64,000 nt of DNA. It comes from Atherinomorus stipes (Eukaryota; Chordata; Actinopteri; Atheriniformes; Atherinidae). Both the position numbers and the translations under genes were made by a program. The first letter of the stretch is position 1. The number at the start of each line of letters is the position of its first letter. The stretch is from positions 186,001 through 250,000 of the forward strand of contig JALJCO010009099.1 of NCBI GenBank assembly GCA_023101725.1, given 5' to 3'. Positions 35,164 through 46,215 of the stretch are shown here, piece by piece. The notes under the pieces were generated by a model. It was not told the DNA's origin. It ran no database searches and saw nothing but the letters and a program-made list of their open reading frames with translations.

Positions 35164-35462
35164 CAGATGCGGACATGAAAAAGTTCAGCTTTTTTCTGCC
35201 AGAAGTGGTGCAGTAATAGTGCACTTTTACTGCACTATCACTGGCTGAACAATTTGTCCCGCGAATATGTCATCACGCACGATGTCCAAAATTGGCATGT
35301 AGAAACGTCCTTGTTCCGGGCGTTCATTTATGCACTGAAATCGTTTCCCTTTGGCACACAGGCGTTTCTCTGTGCGATTGAATTAGCAGACAAGTCGCTG
35401 GTAAGTGGCTGGTAAGTGGCTGGCAGTCAGCAGAAAGAGGAACTTTTTCATCCCCGCATCTG
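35164..35462. mobile_element. TA-flanked MITE (family D), copy 1, 299 bp
   Basis: The ends are CAGATGCGGACATGAAAAAG and, on the minus strand, CAGATGCGGGGATGAAAAAG. TA flanks both sides (35162-35163, 35463-35464). A second copy lies at 40672-40938. The host side shows a short extra copy of the terminus (ACAGATGCGGGCATT just before 35162). TA duplication points to Tc1/mariner-type mobilisation. No coding capacity is present. Confidence 0.85.
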
Positions 35463-35854
35463 TATGCACATTTTCAAGCCGTCACGGCCCAGAGGCATCC
35501 TGAGGCTCAGAATCAGCAGTGTGTAAGTTTTCCATCCAGGATGGGGTTGTGACATTGCAGCAGACTATTGGTTGCGCACTGTGTCACTTAGTAGCAAACG
35601 GATATGAACCAGATATGAACACAGGATACGCAAGGAAACATTACTGGAGGAAGAGGAAAAGAAAGAGAGGAAGAGACAAAAAAAAAAAAAAAAAACACGA
35701 ACAAACCCAACTTACAAAGAATAAGATAAGACTGTCTTTTACTTGCTGGAGTGAGCGCACAGTACAGGTACAATGCAAGTTGGATGCTAGTTAAGCCATC
35801 GATAGGGGGCACGTCACTGAGAAAACTGCTGAAAGTTCTGTTGTGTGTCTTTAA

Positions 35855-38371
35855 GACCTGGAGTGTGTGCTAAAGGTTAAACGCCATTTAAAATTTCTTT
35901 TCATCTCTGTTCTGAAGCTCAGTTTTAGCCTCAGCAAGTCATCTTCGTCACGACTAAATGCAGCCCTGTGATTGGCTGATTAAGCTTTTTCTGTTAACAA
36001 GAAAATTGAGCAAGTGGACTTAAAAAAGTATAGATGGAAAACAATGCATAAAGCTACTAAAAACAAACTTTGAAGATCCATGAGGGGAATATAATGGGTA
36101 GTCTCATACAATATGAATCCTCTTATGATGAGGATATTAAGGCTGCTAGAGTACAGAAAATCTTGGAAATATCAAAGCACATTTATTTCACATATCCGCA
36201 CAAAAATGTCCTTTAAAACTCTCTAAAATTAAAACTAGAGTCCCTCATCTTTAATGTGGCCAGCCAGCAAAGTAATATAGGCTAAATATTCTAAAGTAAT
36301 ACTTCACTCAGGCACCTCACACAGATCCCACAAGCCCAAGGTGATAACGGTGTGGAGACCTTGATTCTCACCACTTTGAATAGACCTTCATGTGAACATT
36401 ATTATTAATTCATCAATCTGCCAGACTGGGTTTTAGCCTTAATACATTTTGAGATTGAGCTATCTTCGCTGGCAAGACTTAAGTGATTAATGATTGAAGA
36501 GAGGTGAGAGCATCAGCTTAGTCCAGTACAATAGTACAGACCAGTGGAGTGTGGTCCAGGATTTGAACTCATCAGTACTTTTGTCATGAAGGACCACCAA
36601 ACATTAATGTGTTCACACAGTCATAAACCAACACCAGGCGAGACGGCAACATTTCCCAACATGATGAATAAAACTTAGCAAAAATGCAGACAAATCAAAT
36701 CTAGTAGCACGCAGCGCGAGGCTTATCCTGTATGTGTGATGGCTGCCTTTGTCTGGCCTCAAAGGAGTCTGAGCGGTACAGTCACCTCGAGTGAGCCGGA
36801 GAGAAGCTTCAGAGGGCGAAGGTATCAACACCGACACAAACAGTGAGCGTGGATTATTTCCAGGAAAAACGCACACATTCTGCAAGCGCAGTCGCATTTC
36901 TGCTGCTTCCTATCTTTGGAGTTCGTTTTATCTTAGCTGAAAGAATACACTTGCAATCCACAAAACAGAGCGCGCACACTGGCTTGCAGAAAGCACACAC
37001 CTCTCCTCACTCAAACTAGCTGACACTTTGTAGACGAGAGATGAAACGGGACCTTTTGAAGGTCGATGTGTAACAGGTGAGAGAATTGGGGGCTGTGCTG
37101 GTTTGCTGCTGTTGTTTAGTGTGTGTGTGAGATGGCTGGTCTCTTATCTCTGTTGATGTGATGCCCTCATCCTGTTCTGCCCCTATGTTACTAATGCTTC
37201 ACCTGCACTTTGATGTTCTGGCCTCTGTGTCTCGCTTTATTAACAAATAAAAAAGCTGTGACAGTGCAATCAACAAAGAACACAGAAAGTTATGTATCAC
37301 AAGAAACAAAAAGTAAGACAAAACACAACGCTGGTGTGTAATCTAATCGTATTAGTGCAGCGATGAGGGAGCTTTTCAGTGGATTCACTTAGGTGTCAAA
37401 AGCAAAATGGCTGGCTGAGCTTAGTCATCACACGGCAAGCTGAGACTTGCACTTGGGTTTTATTTTCACACAAAACCCTGTGTTTTGAAATCCTAAAGTG
37501 CCAACAGGATAACGTTTCAGACCAAACTGGAGACAATCTGTTTCCATCAGTGACAAGAGATGATACAGTTTCACCTCACGCTGCCTGAGGTCTGTTGGAA
37601 CTTGCCTGAGTCCTGTCAGCCACAATCCACTTTAACTCTTAACCTAAACTTGAACTGAACATGAAACATGAAAAAAAGTTCTTAACTGTTTGTGGCTGTT
37701 GACCTTCTTTTTATTTAGGTCCCACATTTCTCAAGACCTTCGCTGTGAGAGCGCTGTCATATTGTCATGTGAATTTCACTGCTGCATACTTTAATTGCCC
37801 TCTTCTTTCTTTGAGGAACTTGTATGAAGTTTCTACAGAAATTAATCTTTTCTTTTTCAAGTGGGGAATGTCACAACATCGTGAGGAGCTCTCCTCACAT
37901 TGTCCAGACACTGTTTTGTTTCATTTAGAACAAGAATGTCTGTCTGTTTATACCCTGTACCCCACAACCAGCCATACTGAGGGCTGCATGAATCAAAATA
38001 CAAGAAATGGCTCCAACTCCCAGACTTAACTCTACATCTGTGGCAACCGTTGTGCTGAAAAGAAGCCGCTTTATTTTAATGCTGCACGTTTATCACCTGC
38101 TATCCTTCTCTCTACCTGCTGCGGTCGCTTTCTCTTTCTTTGCCCGATGCATTTCACACACACTTTTTCTCTTTTGGCAAGAGGTGCGGAATACTTTTGG
38201 TATTGATCCAATACACACATCCTCACTGATAAATATAATCCACTGCTCCCTGGTAAAGCTGTCCCTTCTGTTAAAGCACTGAAAACTGCTGAATTTCTGC
38301 CGAGGCAACTCAGCACGGCTATCTCCCCTCTCGTCCTCGTCGTCGGAGTTACCTGCCACGGTCTACTCTGT
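35855..38371. other. unassigned noncoding sequence
   Basis: About 2.5 kb with no recognised gene or repeat boundary. Frames of 69-94 codons (36613-36897, 37745-38029, 38007-38359) overlap on both strands without motifs. The part 36600-37030 looks unique and moderately GC-rich and could contain regulatory sequence, but nothing specific is seen. Confidence 0.3.
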
Positions 38372-38560
38372 GGCAGGTAATCAGCTGCCTTCAGGTGGTG
38401 CTAAAGAGGCTAGCTTAGCAGCTCACTCGCAGCCTCTCTAGTTCACGTCATAACAGCTGATCATAACGACTCCACGGCAGGTAGTCAGCTGCTTTTAGGG
38501 GGCGCTAAAGAGGCTAGCTTAGTAGCTAACAGCCTTTCTCTTTCACGTCGATGGCAGAAA
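38372..38560. repeat. local tandem duplication, ~104-bp period
   Basis: GGCAGGTAATCAGCTGCC at 38372 recurs as GGCAGGTAGTCAGCTGCT at 38476. Both are followed by GCTAAAGAGGCTAGCTTAG and then a TTCACGTC motif. The copies are diverged by substitutions and small indels. An inverse word (ACCTGCCACGG) just upstream at about 38351 pairs with the first copy and could form a short hairpin. Confidence 0.8.
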
Positions 38561-39059
38561 GAAATCCAAATCGCGTACTGTGGAGAGCGCGTGCTTGTGG
38601 CCGATTCTGGTGAGAAGAGAGCGCCCGCACTCAAAGACGAAGTTACTTTCACTTTCCGGAGTTTCTGGCATGTTATAACTGAGGTCTGTTCCAATACACA
38701 TGTTTTAACGTGAAAAAGTGGGATTTCCGGGTGATGACTCTTATAAGCAGCACTGCTCTTACAGAGTAGTAGACTTTAATGAATCTGTGTGTGCAGCACT
38801 CAGTGCTTGCGGGAGAGAAAATAAGCTTGAGTATCTGTCTTTTTACATGAGCTTCATTCAATATCAATGCCAGCGTTGGTATTGATATTATCAATATTAG
38901 GATCGATCCACCCACCACAAAAAAGTAATCCCACAACACGGCAGTTTCCAATTTGATGTGCAATCAGAGCCAGAAAAATATGTTTTAACTGTTTAGTCCA
39001 TTGTTTACATTCAGTGTCCGTCTCCTCTGGTCACAAATGAGCATGTACAGGGAAGAATG
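38561..39059. other. unassigned noncoding sequence
   Basis: About 500 bp. A TATCAATATTAGGATCGATCC patch near 38880 resembles hAT-type termini but could not be bounded. No gene was found. Confidence 0.3.
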
Positions 39060-39262
39060 GGCTTTATGCACAGCCCACTACTTCCTGAACTTAGTACTGC
39101 GCCTTTGTTTCCTGTCTTTCAAGATTGGATGAACTGATTAATCCAGGTGTGTCTGACCATTTGCTGAGATCAGACACAGCTGGATTAATCAGCTCATCCT
39201 ATCATGAAAGACAGGAAACAAAGGCACAGTACTAAGTTCAGGAAGTAGTGGTGCATAAAGCC
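39060..39262. repeat. 203-bp near-perfect inverted repeat (foldback MITE)
   Basis: Two arms of about 95 bp are almost exact reverse complements. GGCTTTATGCAC begins at 39060 and GTGCATAAAGCC ends at 39262. The pairs CTACTTCCTGAACTTAGTAC / GTACTAAGTTCAGGAAGTAG and CTTTGTTTCCTGTCTTTCA / TGAAAGACAGGAAACAAAG follow in mirror order. The loop is only about ten bases. A transcript would fold into a long hairpin. The right end touches the start of a Tc1-like fossil. No target duplication is evident. Confidence 0.9.
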
Positions 39263-40010
39263 TATTATTAGGCAAGTTGTATTTTTGAGGATTAATTTTA
39301 TTATTGAACAACAACCATGTTCTTAATGAACTCAAAAGACTCATTAATATCAAAGCTGAATATTTTTGGAAGTTGGAGTGGGGCTTTTTTAGTTTTAGCT
39401 CTTTTAGGAGGATATCTGTGTGCGCAGGTGACTATTACTGTGTATAATTACTAGGCAACTTCCTTTCCTTTGGAAGAATGGGTCAGAAGAGGGACTTGAC
39501 AGGCTCAGAAAAGTCAAAAATCGTGAGATATCTTGCAGAGGGATGCAGCACTCTTAAAACTGCCAAGCTTCTGAAGCGTGATCATCGAACAATCAAGCGT
39601 TTCATTCAAAATAGTCAACAGGGTCGCAAGAAATATGTGGAAAAACAAAGGCACAAAATAACTGCCCATGAACTGAGAAAAGTCAAGCATGCAGCTGCCA
39701 AGATGCCACTTGCCAGCAGTTCTTCCATATTTCAGAGCTGCAATATCACTTGAGTACCCAAAAGCACAAGATGTACAATACTCAGAGACATGGCCAAGGT
39801 AAGAAAGGCTGAAAAACCACCACCACTGAACAAGACACACAAGCTGAAACATCAAGACTGGGCCAAGAAATATCTCGACTGATTTTTCTGAGGTTTTATG
39901 CACTGATGAAATGAGAGTGAGTCTTGATGGGCCAGATGGATGGGCCCGTGGCTGGATCAGTAAAGGGAACATGGAAATGTTTGCCATGATTGAATTGTGT
40001 TCAACTAACA
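39263..40010 (+). pseudogene. Tc1-like transposase fossil, N-terminal part
   Basis: A Tc1/mariner transposase gene begins at 39478. MGQKRDLTGSEKSKIVRYLA opens a helix-turn-helix paired-like DNA-binding domain, with KLLKRDHRTIKRFIQNSQ as its recognition part. The frame stops at 39751-39753. The protein continues in a shifted phase (STRCTILRDMAKVRKAEKPP, then NKTHKLKHQDWAKKYLD), then SLDGPDGWARGW near 39925, after which homology ends. The DDE catalytic domain is therefore mostly absent and the gene is dead. Sequence upstream from 39263, including TATTAGGCAAGTTG, matches the expected untranslated leader of this fish Tc1 lineage. The 165-codon minus-strand frame over it is a shadow. Confidence 0.88.
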
Positions 40011-40671
40011 AATTCTTTTTGAATTTTGTTGAATCTAAATGTTTGATGAGTATAAACTAAATGTAAATTAGTTTCACTAGACTGAGGGAGTGCAAATATT
40101 TTAATTCAATAAAAAAGCAAATTAATTAAATGTACATATTCACATGGTGTACTGCCAACAAATGAAACTGATGTTCAAATAACACAATCAAGATAGGTTA
40201 ACTTGGTTCGTTTAGGTGGAATTTAGGTGGCATGATTAAAGTCTGTTTATACACTGAATTACTTTTTTGAGTCAGTTTCAAACATGTCAGATACAATGTG
40301 ACTTATGCTGTTCACCGCTCAGAAGCAAAACAGATATACGTCACATTTGAGCAAAAAGATTGGATTCAGGTCACATTTATCTGTGGTGTGAATGTAGCCG
40401 TAGGCTACATAACGACCGTAGATGCTTTGGTTTTTCTACAACAGTGCCTGTAACAGGGCTGGTAAAAAAAGAAAAAAAAAAAAAAACATCTTCAGATGTC
40501 GAGATGTGCATGTGGTTTTGTAATATTGTATATTATGAGAAGGTAGCGCAGATGGACAGACAGGCCTGTCATTGCATCAGAAGTAGCACGTTTTCTGCAA
40601 AGTACCACGTTTTGACAGAACTAGACTAAGGGCTTAGTTCATGTCGATAGTACAAAGGCATGAGTGTTGTA
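40011..40671. other. noncoding sequence with a probable MITE fragment
   Basis: From about 40250 to 40405, words such as GATTGGATTCAGGTCACATT and GTGGTGTGAATGTAGCC resemble the end of a common fish MITE whose termini read like CTACATTCACAC. The other end is not clear. A poly-A run follows at about 40463-40486. No gene is supported. Confidence 0.35.
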
Positions 40672-40938
40672 CAGATGTGGGCATGCCAGAAGTGGTGCAG
40701 TAATAGTGCACTTTTACTGCACTATCACTGGCTGAATAATTTATCCCGCGAATACATCATCACGCACGGTGTCCAAACTTGGCGTGTGGAAATGTGCTTG
40801 TTCCGGGCGTTCATTTATGGTCTGAAATCGTTTCCCTTTGGCACACAGGCGTTTCTCTGTGCGATTGAATTAGCAGACAAGTCGCTGGTAAGTTACTGGC
40901 GGTCGGCTAAAGGGGGAACTTTTTCATGCCCAGATCTG
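40672..40938. mobile_element. TA-flanked MITE (family D), copy 2, 267 bp
   Basis: This copy aligns with the 35164-35462 element over almost its whole length (GTGCAGTAATAGTGCACTTT, CGTTTCCCTTTGGCACACAG, GCGATTGAATTAGCAGACAA). TA flanks it at 40670-40671 and 40939-40940. It lacks about 20 bp just inside the left end. The 95-codon frame at 40660-40947 runs through it and has no independent support. Confidence 0.85.
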
Positions 40939-41254
40939 TATGTGTAGTATACTCCAGGTCAACCGCCTCATCTGCATTTAGCATTTTCTGCCACATAAAC
41001 AGTAAATCCAGATCCCTCATACAGCAGTTTTAACAGTCTCAGTGGGCAGGTTTCATACTGTATGGCTTTTAAGAGACATCATAAATGAGGAAGATCAGGT
41101 ACCCCCCCCCCCCACCCCAATTTTTTTTTTCATAAAGCCCATTTGCCTGTAACAATCCATCGATTAGCTGCATCATTGTTCAAGCCGCAATTTTCAAAGC
41201 GTGTGAAAAAAGTTACGGCTTGTTGCCCGAAATTTACGGTAGTTTAAAGTAACA

Positions 41255-42459
41255 GAGGAGTTACTGAGTGTGTCCAACGCACGGGCACACCACAGCCAAG
41301 GTTTCTGCAGCTGTGTGACACACTGGGGCGCACAAGTCTGCAATGTAAAACTCTGTTGGCATCACCACTGATGGAGCCCCATGCATGACCAGGCTGGTCA
41401 CGCTACTACAAAGAAAGTTGGAGGAGAAAGACGCAGATCCAGCAGTTGTTTTGCACTGTATTATTCAGCAACTGGCACTGTGCCGCAAATATCTGAAATA
41501 TGAAAATGTCATGTCAGTGGGCCTGAAATGTATGAATTACATCAGGTCCAGGGGCTTACAGCACAGCCAGTTCCAAGCCTGTTTAGAAGATTTTTTTTAG
41601 ACCTTTTTTATACTGTAGATCCACAGCATCATTCATTGTTATAGTAATTGCTATATTTTATGTCAGCTCGATTGCTTCCTTGTGTGTTTTCTATGTGTTA
41701 TGGCACTGTGAGGGAGAAAGGCCCACCAAATTTCATTGTGACAACTGTCATAATGAAAATAAAGAGATTTGATTCTATTCTGAATATTCTGAAGAGTTTT
41801 TTTGTTTGTTTGTTTTTACTAAGAGCAGAGGTGAAAAAGTCCATGGGAGTTGGCAGCATAGATGTTCCTGAATTTGATGATTATTTGATGATTTTGCATT
41901 CAGCTTTTAGGAGGAGGTCTTAAACCTGAAGATGCTGAGGCCTGGTCAGTTCATCATAGCACTGTGAAAGATTTCACCTCCAAAGTGAAGCCATGGTAAA
42001 GGCAGGTTTTTGCAAAAAACCCCTCGACCATTTCATAATACAGAGATCTCTGTGGTGACGACTGCAAGTCTACAAGTGATAACCTGCTGCAGGAGTTCGA
42101 TCAGTGATCTGCTGATTAGAAGGCACACCATGACACTTTCCATCTGTTTGCAGGCCTCTTCTCAGCTGATGTGGACAGCGTCCCAAGTGTGTTGCAAATG
42201 CAGCTGCTTGACTTGTAGTGCAACAGCCTGCTAAAGACTAAGTTCAGAGAGGCACAGGGACAAGCAGACATGACCGAGGGAATTTCCTCCATCCTTCCCA
42301 GAGCTGTCAAAAGTCTTTAATCAAGTGTTGTGACTTTTTGGAAGCACATATCTCTGTGAGAAGCTTTTCTCCACAATGTACTTTAATAAATGCAAGTGCA
42401 GGTCCAGGCTGAGCAATAACCATCTTGGAGCTGTTCTCGGGGTTTCAAATGTGACCTAA
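41255..42459 (+). pseudogene. hAT transposase pseudogene (GTF2IRD2/ZBED-like lineage)
   Basis: The piece from 41355 reads SVGITTDGAPCMTRLVTLLQ, then VLHCIIQQLALCRKYLKYEN and MNYIRSRGLQHSQFQACLED. This has the TDGAPxM, HCxIHQxxLC and NxIRxRxLxHRxF blocks of hAT transposases found in GTF2IRD2-type and other domesticated proteins. The frame stops at 41598-41600. A foreign-looking stretch (about 41600-41835) follows. Similarity resumes in several phases and ends with the hAT C-terminal dimerisation domain at 42346-42459: TYLCEKLFSTMYFNKCKCRS then RLSNNHLGAVLGVSNVT and a natural-looking TAA. The N-terminal zinc finger and first half of the catalytic region are missing. The many stops mean no protein is made; domestication is excluded for this copy. 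Confidence 0.85.
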
Positions 42460-43699
42460 CAGGCCAAATGTAGCTAAACTTTGTGAGCAGAAACACTGTC
42501 AGATGTCTGGACAGAAGTAGAGTGCTACATGTCAGCTTTGTGTTTTTTTTTTCTTTCTTTCTTTTTCATTGCAAGATTTTTCCCAAGTTCTCCATTTTCA
42601 TTCAGCGTCAAAGCAAATAAAATAACTTGCACTAAAAATTGAGTTAAATATATACATAATAACCCATACTGTTGTTTGCATTTGATTTTGTTAAATGTGA
42701 GGGGCTGTTAATAATTGGCCATTTTTTAAAAATTTTACTTAAATATGTGGCCAATACATGTATGAGATAAGAGAATCATAACTTTTTGAGTCTGCCCAGT
42801 CATGTTACTGTACTAAGCTATTGCCAGTTAACCTCATTTCTTTTCAAATTCTCCCCCAGTTGTTTATGATTGGCACCAATTATCTATCCAGCCTTTTGTT
42901 GCCCCTGTTTCAACCTTCTCAGATGTCTCTATCAATTTTCAGAACTAAAACTGCGCTAGTAGCAAACTAAGCATTGGTGTGATTAGCTTAGCTGAAACTA
43001 TCAGTGTTAGTCTTTGTTACAAGAATTGTTATAGCAGACATAACAGATACCCCTGGTCATCAGGCAAGAGGAGGAGGTGATGTTGCAGCATGCTTCTTTA
43101 AATTTTACTTTTCTATGGTTTTGGGGGTATAATATGATCTTTTGTCCACCCATGAGGCCATGTGAATGTCAAGAGGGAGTATTAAAGTCCCTGTTCATGG
43201 ATAGTCAGCCTTGTGTCTTTGTTCAAAAACAGTTGAATCAGGCAGCAGCTTGTCATTGTGTGTACGTTATGTTTCTATGTAATTTAAAAGGATTTTTTTT
43301 TTAAAAACAAAAAAAAAAACACTTCTGTAGCAACACTGAAGAAGGAAACCACAACGTTGTCGATAGTTGTAACTTTATTTTTTTTAAATGCTGTCTTGTC
43401 TAATAAATGTACGTTCACTGTCTGGAGTGCCCATGATGCTAACAGATAGCCTCTTAGCAAACTTTGTCCACTAGCTACCAGCAGGTTGACCTAGTTTTTC
43501 AAAATTAGATTGTAGCTTTCTAACCAATCAAAAATTAAGTCAACTTGGTCTCCAGGCAGATCATATCATCACCTCACCCAGCCCTTTTAGCTGTCCTGAA
43601 AAAGGTGACATTGTTTTTCTTTGGAGAATTGACTTATACAGCAACATCAAGTACACAGAAATTTTGAGTGTTAAATCAACACTTATAGAGTTAAATTTA
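42460..43699. other. unassigned noncoding sequence
   Basis: About 1.2 kb with a TTTC run near 42547-42566 and A/T runs near 43285-43320. The sequence GAGTGTTAAATCAACACTTATAGAGTTAAA, read in short parts at about 43665-43695, resembles a common fish short repeat. No gene was found. Confidence 0.3.
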
Positions 43700-44155
43700 A
43701 CATTGTATTGAGTGTTTTGGTTTTTTTAAAAAAAATGTTTAAATAATTTTTTTCATAGAGTTGAAAATTTAGAGAAAAAAAAAATCAAAAAAAGATTAAA
43801 AATAAACACGTTTTACTGTGAGTTAATATAAAACTTAACACTAGGGAAAAAAAAAGGAAAGAAAATAATCTAAAGTTAAAGTATAAATTGTGGAAAATAA
43901 ATCCAAAAAAAAAAATTTTTTTCCCTCGAGGGCGAAAAACACAAAAAAATTAAAAAAACCATCCATAAAGGGACCCCCCCCAGAAAAAAAAAAGTGGGGT
44001 ATATATTATGGGGTGTGGGGAAAAAACTCATCAAAATAAAAAAAACCAGAGATAGAAGATTTCAGGGAGAGAAAAAAAAAAAGGAAAATAAAAAGGGAGG
44101 TGGCTTAAAAAAAAAAAAAAAATAAAATTTCCATAATATTAAAAAAAAAGTACAT
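43700..44155. other. homopolymer-swollen block, probable assembly error
   Basis: Repeated A runs of 8-17, broken by short G or C runs (GGGACCCCCCC, GGGGTGTGGGG), make up nearly the whole block, with sharp edges to normal sequence on both sides. The look is the same as in the blocks at 26.95 and 33.0 kb. Confidence 0.6.
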
Positions 44156-45830
44156 GAAATAGTTTACTGTACACTGCTATGTCATCACTCCTTTAAGGAC
44201 ACTCTCCTTCAATACTATTCCCTTATCAGGAAGTAAGGGTTTATGGAATCAAACACAGCTATTATGTTTTGAAAAAACAGTTTAAGCTACTGACTTTGTA
44301 ACTCTTCTTTGCTTTTGTTGTTTTGTTTCCATTACTGTTTTTTTCTTGCCAGCTTTAATCGGAGCTCAAAATCATCCAATGTTAACATGGGTTCTTCATA
44401 AGCTGGCAGCTACCTATAGGCTTTTTTTATTATTTTTTTGGGGGGGGACAGAACCTCCCTTTTGTAAACACTGAAGCTAGCCTTTAGAATCAAGGCAAGC
44501 CGTTTGAATAGTTAATGGCATGTCAATTGCAAAGTCCTTCCAAAACTGCACTTTTTACAAAATTAGTTTGTCTTTTGTTCTCTGCAGTTATTAGAATATT
44601 TTATTTATTTTTTTCAGATACAGCCAGGAAGGACAGAAGGAACTGACTTTGTTCATTATAACAAGAGGTCCATTCCCAGCACCCCACTGTGCAGACACTT
44701 CATCTAATATGTTATATTTGGAGACAATTATAGATGGGAATAAAGCAACACGCTGTGGGGTTTTCATGCTGTCTCAACTCTTAGATGCAAAAATAATAAT
44801 GAGTCTTTGTCTAAAGGAGCTTGCACCACTGTAGAATCTAAACACCAGACTGTGTTTGCTCATTTTTTGTTTGTTTGGCTAGGCTATTCTTGGACTTGTG
44901 TTTTTGTCACAGTTCCCGTACTCATGAGGCACTGGGTCAGGCAAGACTTTCCTGTCTGTTCAACAACAGCAGTGATTAAAGAGTGAGCTCCCTGCTTAAT
45001 GAGCAACTAATCCAACTGCCCTTTTAGTCTGTCAGTTCAAACAGATGAGCTAGCAGGTCAGGGAAACTTATCAAGACAGTGTATGTGGTCACTGCTAAAG
45101 TACTGGTTCAGCAGCACACATGCTTTACCAACAATGTGCCTGTGTGCAGAATCACATGTTCCATGCTCAATAATTACACAATACACATTTAATATTTCAT
45201 TTTTTTTCGAAATGCCAAAAGAATTTTGATTTAAAATAAATGTAAAAGTTTTGGGTAATTGGTACAGTTTGATATAAAGGGATACATGCCTTCTTGTTGT
45301 TTGACCGATTAAATAACTATGTCATTAAGGCCAAACCAAATGTTTTACAGTGAATACCCTTCAAGATTGCAAAGAAAAAAAATCCAAGAAAACTAATCAT
45401 GAATGCAAGTAATTCCAAACACTTAACTGCCAAAGGGCTGTCCTGTTCTCTGGTTAAAATAATGCAGGACTACACTATAACCTGATTAAAGTGTCTGGAA
45501 GTCCAGGTGGTCATGCACCCAGACATGGCCAGTGTAAATTAAGTCCAAACTGGACCACCAACGAATCAGACACATGCTTTAACAACAACATGGCGTTAAG
45601 AAAATAATTGCTACCACCCAAAACTTGTGTTTTCATACTTAGAGCAACAATTCATCAGTTTCTGACCTTAAAAGTCTGTTTGGTGGTACCCTAACATTTA
45701 TTATGTACATTCCTGGAGCCATAAATCCCTGCAGCTTTCTGAGGCTGAGACACTTCACTTTTACACCAGTATTTTTGATGGTATAAATCACATTTTGTAT
45801 TTGTTTTTATTATTTATTGTTTATTATTTA
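44156..45830. other. unassigned noncoding sequence
   Basis: About 1.7 kb. A G8 run follows a T run near 44430-44446. No exon, RNA gene or bounded repeat was identified. Confidence 0.3.
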
Positions 45831-45907
45831 CTTTGCTGCCTCTTAGCCAGGTCATCATTGTAAATGAGAGCTGGTTCTCAACTGACTCACCTAGTTCTAA
45901 ATAAAGG
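45831..45907 (+). repeat. LINE-2-type 3' tail
   Basis: CTCTTAGCCAGGTCATCATT, then GAGAGCTGGTTCTCAACTGA and CACCTAGTTCTAAATAAAGG form a diverged version of a widespread fish L2-type tail (CTTGGCCAGGTC ... CCTGGTTAAATAAAGG). Only the last 80 bases of the element are present, as expected for 5' truncation. Confidence 0.6.
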
Positions 45908-46215
45908 TCACTACACGCCTGCTGCTGGACATGAACACACTGTTTTGAATTAACTCCATGGCTAATTCAGTACCAAAATACGTAGGCAATTGACATGGGG
46001 AAGAAAGAAAGTGAAAGAGCAAGAGATAAGACAAGAGTCAACATCTGACTGACTTGGGAGAGTTCAGAGAAGACTCAGGCCAAATTAACCTTCATTAGGG
46101 AGTACATCCATGAAAAAATTAGCCAAAGTTCAATCGTGGGGCTTTAAACAGTGAGGTTTGATGCTCAGCAATATTATGAAATGACTGACATCCTTGTGTC
46201 ACATGAGATGGTGAC

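Larger units (their letters stand above)
34866..35854. mobile_element. TTAA-flanked MITE (family C) that hosts two later insertions
   Basis: The left end TTAAAGATACACAACATAAC at 34866 matches the right end on the minus strand from 35854, TTAAAGACACACAACAGAAC, including TTAA at both sides. The apparent length of 989 bp includes an hAT MITE at 34894-35104 and a TA-flanked MITE at 35164-35462, which together account for about 510 bp. A 91-codon lysine-rich frame at 35519-35794 contains a poly-A run and is not credible as a gene. Confidence 0.75.

Noticed and set aside
39514..40011. 165-codon minus-strand frame
   Set aside because: Shadow of the plus-strand Tc1 helix-turn-helix gene.
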